NCBI GenBank assembly: GCA_046705265.1
Contig: JBJKQL010000136.1
Location: 1 to 64,000, forward strand
Direction of reading: 5' to 3'
From: JAJYTL01 sp046705265
GTDB taxonomy: Bacteria > Pseudomonadota > Alphaproteobacteria > Ferrovibrionales > Ferrovibrionaceae
DNA length: 64,000 nucleotides
Shown here: positions 44,145-51,977 of the stretch, in pieces
Position numbering within the stretch: the stretch's first letter is position 1
Layout of the letters: each line of letters begins with the position of its first letter
The notes under the pieces: generated by a model
The model's input: the letters and a program-made list of their open reading frames with translations, nothing else
What the model was told of the DNA's origin: nothing
The model's database searches: none
Translations under genes and position numbers: made by a program

Positions 44145-45200
44145 ATGCCGCGCCCCATCTTTCCCTCAGTTGCCGCCGCTGTGATTGCCGCGCTTGCCGC
44201 TGGGGCGCTCGCCATCGCTGTTGTTCCGGCCCAGGCCCAGTCCCAGTCCCACGACCTTGGTCAGACCAACCTGGTGGCCCATCCTGCACGGCCGGCGGTC
44301 GTGGTGCTGCGTTCGCCTATCATGGTAACGGGAAGCCGTATCACGCTCGGCGATATCTTCAGCGGCGCGGGCAAAGCGGGAGATCAGGTCTTTGCTGCGG
44401 CGCCGGCACCCGGACAAAGCGCCTATTTTCTAAGCGGTGACGTCTTTGCCGCGACGGAGGCTGCCGGCTTGATCTGGCGGCCTGATGCCGCCGTGCGCGC
44501 AATTAAGGTAACACGCCGGGGGCGCGACGTGCCGCAAACGGCGATCCGCAAATCGCTGCGCGCCGCACTTGGCGTTGGGACTGACGGCCTCGCCGATCTG
44601 CAGATCGCCAATCCCTCGCTTCACCTCGAGGTTGCAACCGATGAGGCTCCGACAGTGCGCGCGACGAACGTCAGCTTCGATAAAGGAAGCGGTCATTTCA
44701 GCGCGATGTTGGTGGCGCCTGCGAGCGGTCCGGGTGCTGGAACACAGAGCCTTGAAGTGTACGGCCGCCTCGTGCATCTCGCACGCATTCCGACGCTGCG
44801 GGATCAGCTCTCGGCCGGGCAGGTGATAGGCGCCAATGATCTCGGCTGGCTCAAACTGCCCCGCGCGGAGGTCAGCCCCAACATCATCACCAGCGCTGCC
44901 GCACTGGTCGGCATGGCGGCGCGCGATAGCCTCGCTCCCGGTCGGCCGATTCTGGCCGGCGACGTGGAAAAGCCGGTTCTGGTGGATCGTGGCGCATTGG
45001 TCAACATGACACTGATCATGCCGAACATGGTGCTGACCGCGATCGGCAAGGCCCTAACTTCCGGCGGGTTGAATGACGTGATCGAGGTGCAGAACACGCA
45101 GAGCCTCAAGATCGTCGCGGCGCGTGTCACTGGTCCGAACGAAGTGCGGCTTTGGCCGCGTGCGGTTTCCGTCAATGAGCGGGCCGCGTCGCTGAACTAA
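44145..45200 (+). CDS. flgA: Flagellar P-ring assembly protein FlgA
   Basis: Periplasmic chaperone for the FlgI P-ring, 351 residues. A signal peptide (VIAALAAGALAIAVVPAQAQ) precedes an N-terminal domain. The C-terminal half has the SAF-type core (LRDQLSAGQVIGANDLGWL, RDSLAPGRPILAGD). The flgI gene lies farther along, on the other side of dksA and fliX. Confidence 0.9.
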   Translation: MPRPIFPSVAAAVIAALAAGALAIAVVPAQAQSQSHDLGQTNLVAHPARPAVVVLRSPIMVTGSRITLGDIFSGAGKAGDQVFAAAPAPGQSAYFLSGDVFAATEAAGLIWRPDAAVRAIKVTRRGRDVPQTAIRKSLRAALGVGTDGLADLQIANPSLHLEVATDEAPTVRATNVSFDKGSGHFSAMLVAPASGPGAGTQSLEVYGRLVHLARIPTLRDQLSAGQVIGANDLGWLKLPRAEVSPNIITSAAALVGMAARDSLAPGRPILAGDVEKPVLVDRGALVNMTLIMPNMVLTAIGKALTSGGLNDVIEVQNTQSLKIVAARVTGPNEVRLWPRAVSVNERAASLN

Positions 45201-45223
45201 ATTCTTGGGCAAGGAAAGAGACC

Positions 45224-46000
45224 ATGCGCTCTCGACTATTCTTCCGCCTTGGAGTGCTTTCTGCCCTCGGGCTTGGCACTACGGCCTGCAGCATCGGCCA
45301 GCAGCTCACGAATATCGGTCGCCCACCGGCACTTCGTCCGATCGTTACCGGGCGAGAGCAAAGAACCGCGTTCCGCCAGATTCACGGCCTGCCGATGCCG
45401 CCGCCAGACCATACCCCGGGCTCACCCGACAGTCTGTGGCGCCCGGGCGCCCGCCAGTTCTTCAAGGATGAGCGGGCACGGGCGGTCGGCGACATCGTCA
45501 CCGTCAACGTGAACATCTCTGATCAGGCGCAAGTCCAGGACGCCACCAACGAGTCGCGGAATACGACGGAGAATGCTGCCTTGAGCAACTTCTTTGGCGC
45601 CGAGGCGGCGGGGGCCGCGGGTGTCAGCGGCCTCGGCCACATCTTCAAAAATGTCGATCCCTCGAAACTCGTGAACACCAGCTCGCAAAATGGTTTTACC
45701 GGTTCCGCGAGCACTGATCGGCAGGACACGATTTCGACGACCATCGCAGCGATGGTGACGCAGGTGTTACCGAACGGCAACTTGGTGATCTACGGCAATC
45801 AGGAAGTCCGCGTGAACTATGAAGTACGCGATCTGACCATTTCCGGTATCATTCGGCGCGAAGACATCACCTCTGACGACACCATCAACCAGAACCAGAT
45901 TGCTGAGGAGCGCATCTCCTACGGCGGCCGCGGCCAGCTCACGCAAATGCAACAGCCACCCTACGGCGACCAGCTCTATAACATCCTGTTCCCGTTCTAG
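45224..46000 (+). CDS. flgH: Flagellar L-ring lipoprotein FlgH
   Basis: Outer-membrane L-ring protein, 258 residues. The N-terminal signal ends in a lipobox GTTAC with the lipid-modified cysteine near residue 24. The mature part has the L-ring hallmarks ARAVGDIVTVNVNISDQAQ and NLVIYGNQEVRVNYEVRDL. It closes the flgF-flgG-flgA-flgH operon. Confidence 0.93.
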   Translation: MRSRLFFRLGVLSALGLGTTACSIGQQLTNIGRPPALRPIVTGREQRTAFRQIHGLPMPPPDHTPGSPDSLWRPGARQFFKDERARAVGDIVTVNVNISDQAQVQDATNESRNTTENAALSNFFGAEAAGAAGVSGLGHIFKNVDPSKLVNTSSQNGFTGSASTDRQDTISTTIAAMVTQVLPNGNLVIYGNQEVRVNYEVRDLTISGIIRREDITSDDTINQNQIAEERISYGGRGQLTQMQQPPYGDQLYNILFPF

Positions 46001-46139
46001 GAAATTAGGAGAGGCTAATGCCTGTTCCGGTCGGTTTGACGGCGACAGGCGACTGCCCATCGGTTCAGCGACGTCACACGGCATTATGTCTGCGCCGGCC
46101 TCGATGCGGCGCGAAGTCAGCACAGCACACACGGCTGGC

Positions 46140-46556
46140 TCACTCGTCGCGGTGGACTTTCTCGTGACGCTCGTGGCGCTCCTGGGCCTCGATCGAGAGA
46201 GTTGCGATCGGCCGCGCCTCCAAGCGGCGTAAGCTTATCGGCTCGCCGGTTTCCTCGCAGTAGCCATAGGAACCATCGTCGATGCGCCTCAGCGCGGCCT
46301 CGATCTTGCCGATCAGTTTGCGTTGGCGGTCACGCGTCCGCAGTTCAAGGGCGCGCTCCGATTCCGTCGAGGCGCGATCGGAAATATCTGGCTCTTGTAA
46401 ACTCTCCTCCTGAAGATGCTGGAGAGTTAGATGGGACTCCCTGAGTATATCATCACGCCATTTCTGGAGTTTGCGACGAAAATACTCACGTTGGCGCGCA
46501 TTCATAAACGGCTCGTCTTCCGACGGCCGGTAATTATTGGATTTGTGGATTCCCAT
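46140..46556 (-). CDS. dksA: DksA-family transcription factor (single zinc-site cysteine)
   Basis: RNA-polymerase secondary-channel factor that works with ppGpp, 138 residues. A helical coiled-coil (YFRRKLQKWRDDIL, ESERALELRTRDRQRKL) precedes the zinc-finger region GYCEETGEPISLRRLEARP. Only one cysteine remains of the usual four, and the second pair is replaced (IATLSIEAQE). This cysteine-poor form is common in alphaproteobacteria. It lies between flgH and fliX on the opposite strand. Confidence 0.9.
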   Translation of the reverse strand: MGIHKSNNYRPSEDEPFMNARQREYFRRKLQKWRDDILRESHLTLQHLQEESLQEPDISDRASTESERALELRTRDRQRKLIGKIEAALRRIDDGSYGYCEETGEPISLRRLEARPIATLSIEAQERHERHEKVHRDE

Positions 46557-46751
46557 TACCTACTCCACCACACCTAAATCACCGGTTCCGACCAGGTTGG
46601 CGCGGAGTATATTTACGCTCAGGTTTTCTCGCAAGAAATCCTTGCAACCAATGGCTTGACCAAAGCCCGGCCAGTCCCCCTTTTGTGATTTGCGGCCCTC
46701 GCCATCGCCGCGCCGCGTCGCGCGGAGGCAGTTTCGGACGAGCAAGATCGC

Positions 46752-47168
46752 TCAGCGGCCAAATTTGGCGAGTTCGACGGCGACGCGAAGCTCGATTTCC
46801 TGGATAAGATCGGCTATGCGAGGATCGGTCACAGGGGGCATCGGTTCCCGTAGCCGATGCGCAAGGATCTCAAGGCGGTGCAGGGAGATGTCGCCAAGCA
46901 AAAGATCGTGGCGGATATCGTCGAGCCGGTCGAGGAGATCATTCCCCCGGCGCAAGGCAGCCCGCCGACCTTGTCGTTCGGCTGGCACTTCCTGAAGAGC
47001 GAGGAGGGCCTGCGCCGCCGCGATAGGCAGGGCGCTGCCAACGGCCTCGGTCGTCACCTCGTCGGCTGCGTTCGGCACCGTAAAATCTTGGCCCATGCCA
47101 TCGGCCGGTTTTGTGACGCGGCGGGCGGTTGGCGACGATCTTAACGAATTCGGGCCGGTTACCTTCAT
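46752..47168 (-). CDS. fliX: Flagellar class II regulator FliX
   Basis: In Caulobacter FliX links basal-body assembly to the activity of the sigma-54 activator FlbD. The gene encodes 138 residues from ATG 47168 (MKVTGPNSLRSSP). The C-terminus LREPMPPVTDPRIADLIQEI is the conserved FliX ending. It diverges from flgI, and the intergenic region contains a possible FlbD site. Its presence supports FlbD-type control of this cluster, though flbD itself is not in the window. Confidence 0.87.
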   Translation of the reverse strand: MKVTGPNSLRSSPTARRVTKPADGMGQDFTVPNAADEVTTEAVGSALPIAAAQALLALQEVPAERQGRRAALRRGNDLLDRLDDIRHDLLLGDISLHRLEILAHRLREPMPPVTDPRIADLIQEIELRVAVELAKFGR

Positions 47169-47268
47169 AGCCGATATCGAAGCTCCCCGCTTTCGAGGGG
47201 CAAGTATCGGACGTTGATCGTTAATGATGGGTAAAGACCGGCAAATCCTTCCTCCTGGCGGCTGGCGG

Positions 47269-47281
47269 GGCAAGAAATGCC
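47269..47281. promoter_or_regulatory. FlbD-type (ftr-like) site between fliX and flgI
   Basis: GGCAAGAAATGCC has perfect 4-bp arms around five bases. It is less conserved than the other copies. Its centre is about 86 bases upstream of the predicted flgI start at 47361. It lies about 100 bases from the fliX ATG and could serve both. Confidence 0.4.
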
Positions 47282-47334
47282 GCGCCGGTTTGCACGAGAG
47301 TCTTCAAATCATTGGTTTTTTTTCGACTTTGGTC

Positions 47335-47350
47335 TGGCACGGGATTCGCT
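47335..47350 (+). promoter_or_regulatory. Sigma-54 promoter of flgI
   Basis: TGGCACGGGATTCGCT has a perfect -24 element and GC at 10-base spacing, with TCGC in place of TTGC. The predicted start near 47361 lies about 96 bases before ATG 47457. Confidence 0.6.
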
Positions 47351-47456
47351 AGGTGGATGTTGCCGGGATAGCCACGCAGCATGCTGGGCGCGAAGCAGAG
47401 CGGAAACAGAATGCTGCGGCCGACCGGAATGTGCCGCCCGGAGGAAAGTAGGATTG

Positions 47457-48674
47457 ATGCGGATGGTGGGCAACGATAGACAATTCGGATCAGCGGGGGT
47501 GCAAGCTTTGGGTTTGGTCCTCCTGATCGTGCTTTTTGGCTGCTTTGGTGTCGGGCCGGCGCGGGCCGAATCGCGCATCAAGGACATCGCGACCTTCGAG
47601 GGCATCCGGCAGAATCTCCTTGTCGGCTACGGCTTGGTGGTCGGGTTGGACGGCTCCGGCGACACGTTGCAGAACTCGCCGTTCACCCAAAACAGTCTCG
47701 AAAACATGCTGGAGCGGCTCGGAGTCAATATTCGTAACGCGAGCAATATCAACATCAAAGACGTGGCCGCGGTGATGGTAACTGCAAACCTGCCGGCTTT
47801 CGCCCGTCCCGGCAACCGAATTGACGTCGCGGTGAGCGCGCTTGGCGATGCGACGAGCCTCCGCGGTGGGACACTTCTGGTAACGCCGCTTCTTGCTGCC
47901 GATGGCGAGGTCTATGCCGTGGCACAGGGGCCGCTTGCGATCGGCGGCTTTTCCGCCCAAGGTCAAGCCGCCTCGGTGACGCAGGGCGTGCCAACCTCGG
48001 GGCGCATCGCCGACGGTGCCATCGTCGAACGGTCGGTCGGATTCAAGCTGAATTCGCTGAAATCGGTAATGATTAGCTTGCGTAACCCCGATCTTGCCAC
48101 CGCGGGCCGCATGGCCGACGCCATCAATGCTCGACTCGGCATGCCGGTCGCACGGCTTCTCGATCCCGCGACCGTACGGCTCTCCGTGCCGACCAACATG
48201 CGGGGTAATGTAGCGGGTCTTTTGCGCGAGATCGAGGGCATCGAGATTCAGCCGGACAACGAGGCGCGGGTGGTGATCGACGAGAACAATGGCATCATCG
48301 TGATGGGAAAGAACGTTCGCATCTCGACGGTCGCCATTGCCCAGGGCAATCTTACCGTCCGTATCACTGAGACACCGCAGGTATCGCAGCCCCTGCCGTT
48401 CTCTCCTGGCCCAGGGGTCGTGCCCAGTGTTAGTGGCACGCCCGGTATCCCCGGCATCGTCGGCGGCGGCTCGCAAACCGTGGTTGTACCGCGCACCCAG
48501 ATCAAGGTCAGCCAGGGATCGAAGCATCGGCTGGCGGTGTTGCCAGCGAGTGTCAGCCTTGACGAGCTGGTCAACGGCCTGAACGCGCTTGGCGTCGGTC
48601 CTCGCGACATGATCTCTATCCTGCAGGCGATCAAGGCCGATGGGGCCTTGCAAGCTCAGATCGTGGTGCACTGA
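47457..48674 (+). CDS. flgI: Flagellar P-ring protein FlgI
   Basis: Periplasmic P-ring protein, 405 residues. A signal peptide (LGLVLLIVLFGCFGVGPARA) is followed by the family start SRIKDIATFEGIRQNLLVGY, then GLDGSGDTLQNSPFTQ and the C-terminal LPASVSLDELVNGLNALGVG. The frame is open upstream to 47277, but ATG 47457 restores the normal signal peptide. A sigma-54 promoter lies upstream. flgJ follows with a 1-base overlap. Confidence 0.94.
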   Translation: MRMVGNDRQFGSAGVQALGLVLLIVLFGCFGVGPARAESRIKDIATFEGIRQNLLVGYGLVVGLDGSGDTLQNSPFTQNSLENMLERLGVNIRNASNINIKDVAAVMVTANLPAFARPGNRIDVAVSALGDATSLRGGTLLVTPLLAADGEVYAVAQGPLAIGGFSAQGQAASVTQGVPTSGRIADGAIVERSVGFKLNSLKSVMISLRNPDLATAGRMADAINARLGMPVARLLDPATVRLSVPTNMRGNVAGLLREIEGIEIQPDNEARVVIDENNGIIVMGKNVRISTVAIAQGNLTVRITETPQVSQPLPFSPGPGVVPSVSGTPGIPGIVGGGSQTVVVPRTQIKVSQGSKHRLAVLPASVSLDELVNGLNALGVGPRDMISILQAIKADGALQAQIVVH

Positions 48675-48991
48675 TGACGCCGATCGTCGCACTTTCGTCC
48701 TCGACAACCGGTAGCGCTGCGGCGGCCGCGCCGCTTGCTCCGACGTCGGCGATGATGGCCCGTGCTCACCGCGCGGCGCAGCAGTTCGAGGCGGTCTTTC
48801 TCGGCCAGATGTTCGATATGATGGAAGCGGGCGTGCCGGTCGACCCGAACTTCGGCGGCGGCCCAGCCGAACCGATCTACCGCGGGATGCTGGATCAGCA
48901 ATACGCGAAGGCCGTCGCCGCGCGTGGTGGCATCGGTATTGCCAAGCGCCTCTATCAGGAAATCCTCAAATGGCAGGAGGTCCGTTCATGA
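48674..48991 (+). CDS. flgJ: Rod-binding protein FlgJ (rod cap domain only)
   Basis: A 105-residue protein holding only the rod-cap part of FlgJ: AAQQFEAVFLGQMFDMM, GGGPAEPIYRGMLDQQYAKA. The C-terminal muramidase domain of gamma-proteobacterial FlgJ is absent, as in most alphaproteobacteria. Its stop overlaps the next gene by four bases. Confidence 0.88.
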   Translation: MTPIVALSSSTTGSAAAAAPLAPTSAMMARAHRAAQQFEAVFLGQMFDMMEAGVPVDPNFGGGPAEPIYRGMLDQQYAKAVAARGGIGIAKRLYQEILKWQEVRS

Positions 48992-49470
48992 GTGTTGCAG
49001 CCGGTGCACGGAATCCCTCCGGCCCAGATCACGCCGTCGTCCGGGCCGAGGCCATCGACCTCGTTCGTTTTACCGCCGAGGTGACTGACTGGATTGCCCG
49101 CTATACGGGACGGCTTGATCGGGAACGGCCGCGTGATCTCGCGGGTGAGCATGAGACCATGCGCCGCATGGCTGCGGTTTACGACGAACGGTCGGGCCAT
49201 CTAATTCGCATCGCCCCGGATCTCGAGCGGATGCTGCCGGCCGAAGCTGCGGCGCTCAAGACCGTGACGCTGCGCTTTCGGGACAACCTCGCGCTCTGCA
49301 CCTCTAAGCTCAAGGCGAAATATACGGTCGGCGAATGGTTGATTCGGGCCGTCAGCGAGGAAATGACGAAGCGCGCCAATCCAGTCCAGCGTTACAACCG
49401 GGATGCCGCCTTGCAACGCGGTACAGCCGGAGCGGCGGCGCCACCGCTTGCCATCAACCGCACCGTTTGA
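48988..49470 (+). CDS. FlgN-like flagellar protein
   Basis: A 160-residue helical protein starting with ATG 48988 overlapping the flgJ stop (ATGA). The segments FTAEVTDWIARYTGRLDRE and TLRFRDNLALCTSKLKAKY suggest a long helical bundle. By context and shape it may be the FlgN-type chaperone of hook-associated proteins, which in alphaproteobacteria commonly follows flgJ. Sequence motifs of FlgN are too weak for a firm name. Confidence 0.55.
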   Translation: MSVAAGARNPSGPDHAVVRAEAIDLVRFTAEVTDWIARYTGRLDRERPRDLAGEHETMRRMAAVYDERSGHLIRIAPDLERMLPAEAAALKTVTLRFRDNLALCTSKLKAKYTVGEWLIRAVSEEMTKRANPVQRYNRDAALQRGTAGAAAPPLAINRTV

Positions 49471-49626
49471 TTTTCAGTTTCTGAGGCCCAAACGAAGGCA
49501 TTGCGCGGCGCCTCCGACCCACCATCGTAACCTCGCTCGCGAATCCGGCACCCCCTTGATGAGGCGAACACCGCCGGCCATTAGTTAGGCTGGCGGCGCT
49601 CCGCTTGTTTGTGCATTTTCTGAAGG

Positions 49627-50001
49627 CTAAGCCGCTTCCGGGCTAAGCGACGTGGCGGGGTTTGATGGACTAAGTCCTTCCATGATCGAGCGATTGATAT
49701 CGATCAGGGGCTGCACTTCGACCTCGCCCCGCATCGCCTGGCTGGTATAACGCTCCACCCAGAAGGCAATCGAGATGAGTTTGGCCTTTAGGGCATCCGG
49801 AAAACGGTTGGTCGGGGCGGCCAGGTCGTACTTCAGGCTCGACCAGACCCGCCGGTTCCAGTTCAGGGCAGCGATCCGCTTCGGCCCTTTGTCGTCCTTA
49901 ACTTCGAACAGGTTGCGCGTGACCAGGGCGAAGAGACGATACTCGGTCTGGCGCGGGTCCTCTGTCGCCTGTTGGACATTTTGATAGGCAGTAATCGACA
50001 T
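49627..50001 (-). CDS. flaF: Flagellin-associated regulator FlaF (copy 1)
   Basis: Small protein of the FlaF family that promotes flagellin translation or export. It has 124 residues from ATG 50001 (MSITAYQNVQQATEDPRQTE). Conserved stretches are IAALNWNRRVWSSLKYDL and LIDINRSIMEGL. It lies 117 bases after flagellin gene 1. A second FlaF copy belongs to flagellin 2. Confidence 0.85.
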   Translation of the reverse strand: MSITAYQNVQQATEDPRQTEYRLFALVTRNLFEVKDDKGPKRIAALNWNRRVWSSLKYDLAAPTNRFPDALKAKLISIAFWVERYTSQAMRGEVEVQPLIDINRSIMEGLSPSNPATSLSPEAA

Positions 50002-50079
50002 ACTTGGCACCTCTACGCGATCGAGCACCTAGTCTCATGTGAGACCACCCATCTATCGCGGCACTTCAATCAAGGCGGA

Positions 50080-50111
50080 GGCGGGAGACGGATTGTAACC
50101 CGTCTCCCGCC
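50080..50111 (-). terminator. Strong hairpin after flagellin 1
   Basis: GGCGGGAGACGG (50080-50091) pairs with its complement at 50100-50111 around an 8-base loop. The 12-bp perfect stem starts 8 bases after the flagellin stop. No T tract follows on the minus strand, so it may act as a partial terminator or mRNA-stabilising stem, with some read-through into flaF. Confidence 0.6.
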
Positions 50112-50118
50112 AGACCTT

Positions 50119-50949
50119 TTAACGGAACAGCGACAGGATCGAGTTCGGGGCGGCGTTGGCGATCGAAAGCGCTTGCACGCCAAGCTGCTGCTTGATCTGC
50201 AAGGCCTGCAACTGAGCGCTTGCCTGCGCCAAGTTGGCGTCGATCAAATTGCCGATGCCGGCATTCAGGTTATCGATCAGCTGCTGGGTAAAGGTTGCCT
50301 GCGTACTCACAGCATTGGCCGAGGAACCGAGCGATGCCAGCGAGTTGGCGATGGTGTTCACCGCCGAGTTTATGGCGGTGAGGGCCGAGGCCGCAGCCCC
50401 CGAGTTGCTGAGCGTCATGCCCGAGAGCCCAAGCCCGGTGACTGAAAGGTTCTGCGCGGAAACGGAGATGGTAGAACCGTCGACGGTGCTAAGAACAGTG
50501 AGGGTGGATGCGCCCGACGTGAGCAGGTTGACGTTATTGAAACTCGCGCTCTGAACGATGGTGTCGATCTGGTTCAAGAGCGACGTGAATGCGTCGTTCA
50601 GGGCGGTATAGGACTGGGAGTCCAGGCCGCTCTGGCTGGCCTGAACCGCCTTCGCCTCAAGCGTCTGCATCAGGTTGGCGATCGACTGGCCGGCATTGAC
50701 CGCGGTGTTGATCTCGGATTCGCCGGAGTTCAGCGCGGTTTGCACCGACTGAATACCCGACACCTGTACCTGCATCTTGTACGCAATGGCATAGGTGGAC
50801 GGATCACTTTGCGGCCCGCTAACCTTAAGGCCGGTGGTAATTTCCTGCTGGGTGGTGTTCAGAGACTGCTGGGTGTTAGTCAGGCTCTCCAACGCCAGCA
50901 TGGCGCTGACATTGGTATTTACTGAATCAGGAACGGTCAAAGTTGACAT
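50119..50949 (-). CDS. Flagellin (copy 1)
   Basis: Filament subunit, 276 residues. The N-terminal helix ALESLTNTQQSLNTTQQEI and the family C-terminus (QLQALQIKQQLGVQALSIAN then LSLFR) form the D0/D1 domains. The central part is short and serine/threonine-rich, suitable for glycosylation. A sigma-54 promoter with several upstream FlbD-like sites precedes it, and a 56-base leader contains hairpins. The start at ATG 50949 is followed by the normal flagellin N-terminus. Confidence 0.93.
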   Translation of the reverse strand: MSTLTVPDSVNTNVSAMLALESLTNTQQSLNTTQQEITTGLKVSGPQSDPSTYAIAYKMQVQVSGIQSVQTALNSGESEINTAVNAGQSIANLMQTLEAKAVQASQSGLDSQSYTALNDAFTSLLNQIDTIVQSASFNNVNLLTSGASTLTVLSTVDGSTISVSAQNLSVTGLGLSGMTLSNSGAAASALTAINSAVNTIANSLASLGSSANAVSTQATFTQQLIDNLNAGIGNLIDANLAQASAQLQALQIKQQLGVQALSIANAAPNSILSLFR

Positions 50950-50965
50950 TCAAGAGCTCCTTGTT

Positions 50966-51004
50966 CCGGATATCCGGCGATTAGCCGGTGGGGCGTTTTG
51001 CCCC
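50966..51004 (-). other. Structured 5' leader of flagellin 1
   Basis: The predicted leader contains CCGGATATCCGG (50966-50977) and GGGGC-GTTTT-GCCCC (50990-51004), two short hairpins between the sigma-54 start near 51006 and the start codon. In Caulobacter FlbT acts on the flagellin leader, so these stems are candidates for such control. Confidence 0.45.
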
Positions 51005-51016
51005 GAAGCTCAGGAA

Positions 51017-51032
51017 AGCAACCCTTATGCCA
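51017..51032 (-). promoter_or_regulatory. Sigma-54 promoter of flagellin 1
   Basis: On the minus strand TGGCATAAGGGTTGCT gives GG and GC exactly 10 bases apart, with consensus TGGCAYR and TTGCW. The predicted start near 51006 leaves a 56-base leader. Confidence 0.75.
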
Positions 51033-51107
51033 TTACTTTCAACCTATGCCGATGCGATCTATGGCATTGAAATTCCTTGATGATATTTTTGTCACCCGGA
51101 TCCGGAG

Positions 51108-51177
51108 CGGCGAAATTTGCTCGGCAAAATTTGCCGGGTCGGCAGAAATTTCCTACCGGCTGGTCGAAATTTGCCGG
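51108..51177. promoter_or_regulatory. Cluster of FlbD-type (ftr-like) sites
   Basis: Within 70 bases are four related sites: CGGCGAAATTTGC (51108-51120), the perfect 15-bp palindrome CGGCAAAATTTGCCG (51122-51136), CGGCAGAAATT (51140-51150), and CGAAATTTGCCGG (51165-51177). They lie about 108 to 165 bases upstream of the flagellin start, the usual position for sigma-54 activator binding. Confidence 0.65.
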
Positions 51178-51215
51178 CATGGCAGGGGCTCTCCCGAGGC
51201 TCAGGCGTCGCCTCG

Positions 51216-51557
51216 TCAATTCTGTGATACCAAGCCTTCCATGATCGCCCGGTTGACCTCGACCAGAGGCTCGATCGTCGCCTCCCCCTTAAGTACCGAT
51301 TCGGTGTAACGGTCGACCCAAACGGCGAGCGAGATCATTTTCGCTTTCAAGTCGTCCGGCATGTGGTTGCCGGCGCTCGACAGGTCGGTCTGCAAGGTGA
51401 GCCACAGACGCCGATTCCATTCAAGCGCATCGGCCGCTGTCGAGGTGGTGGCGTTGTCGAGCGCCTCCAAAGCCGCGGTGATGTCGGCGAACAGGCGGTG
51501 TTCGGTCTCTCGGTTGCCGACAGGCGCCGGAGCCGCGCTAAGACTTTGCTGCATCAT
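51216..51557 (-). CDS. flaF: Flagellin-associated regulator FlaF (copy 2)
   Basis: A 113-residue FlaF family protein with the conserved ALEWNRRLWLTLQTDLSS and LVEVNRAIMEGL. Its start overlaps the 3' end of flbT by 20 bases. With flagellin 2 and flbT it forms a three-gene operon. Copy 1 differs notably at the N-terminus, indicating an old duplication. Confidence 0.85.
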   Translation of the reverse strand: MMQQSLSAAPAPVGNRETEHRLFADITAALEALDNATTSTAADALEWNRRLWLTLQTDLSSAGNHMPDDLKAKMISLAVWVDRYTESVLKGEATIEPLVEVNRAIMEGLVSQN

Positions 51558-51942
51558 AGGTCAACATCTCCTCTTCCACAGGAAAAAGCTTCTTGCACCC
51601 CATCAAGGCCTGGTAATAGTCGCCCGCATTGACGTTTTCGATGATCCCGGTGCAAATCTTGTAGATTTCCGGCCGTTGAATGGCGTTGATGAATTCGGTG
51701 ATGCGGCGGACGAATTCCAGGTAGTAGGCGCGTCTGTCCCTGTCGTCCAAATACATCATCATGATTGGAAAGTAGATGCGCTTTACCGGTGTATTGGCTT
51801 CTTCGGGCTGTAAGATGTCGCGCGCCCGCAAGATTGCCACCTTGTTCTGAATCACGATGGTCGCGCGCCGGTCGCCATTCACCACCACTGCCCCGTTGAT
51901 GACGAACTTCTCGCCGGGCCGCAACGTCACTTTGAGTGCCAT
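51538..51942 (-). CDS. flbT: Flagellin translational regulator FlbT
   Basis: RNA-binding regulator of flagellin mRNA in Caulobacter, 134 residues. Family motifs VTLRPGEKFVINGAVVVNGD, VAILRARDIL and IYFPIMMMYLD are present. It lies 35 bases after flagellin 2, and its 3' end overlaps flaF copy 2. FlbT and FlaF act as opposing post-transcriptional regulators in relatives. Confidence 0.9.
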   Translation of the reverse strand: MALKVTLRPGEKFVINGAVVVNGDRRATIVIQNKVAILRARDILQPEEANTPVKRIYFPIMMMYLDDRDRRAYYLEFVRRITEFINAIQRPEIYKICTGIIENVNAGDYYQALMGCKKLFPVEEEMLTYDAAKS

Positions 51943-51977
51943 AAACGCCTCGCGGTTTCTGGAGTTCGGCCATCATC

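Noticed and set aside
46018..46139. A short open frame after flgH
   Set aside because: Overlaps the dksA 3' end antisense and has no protein-like features.
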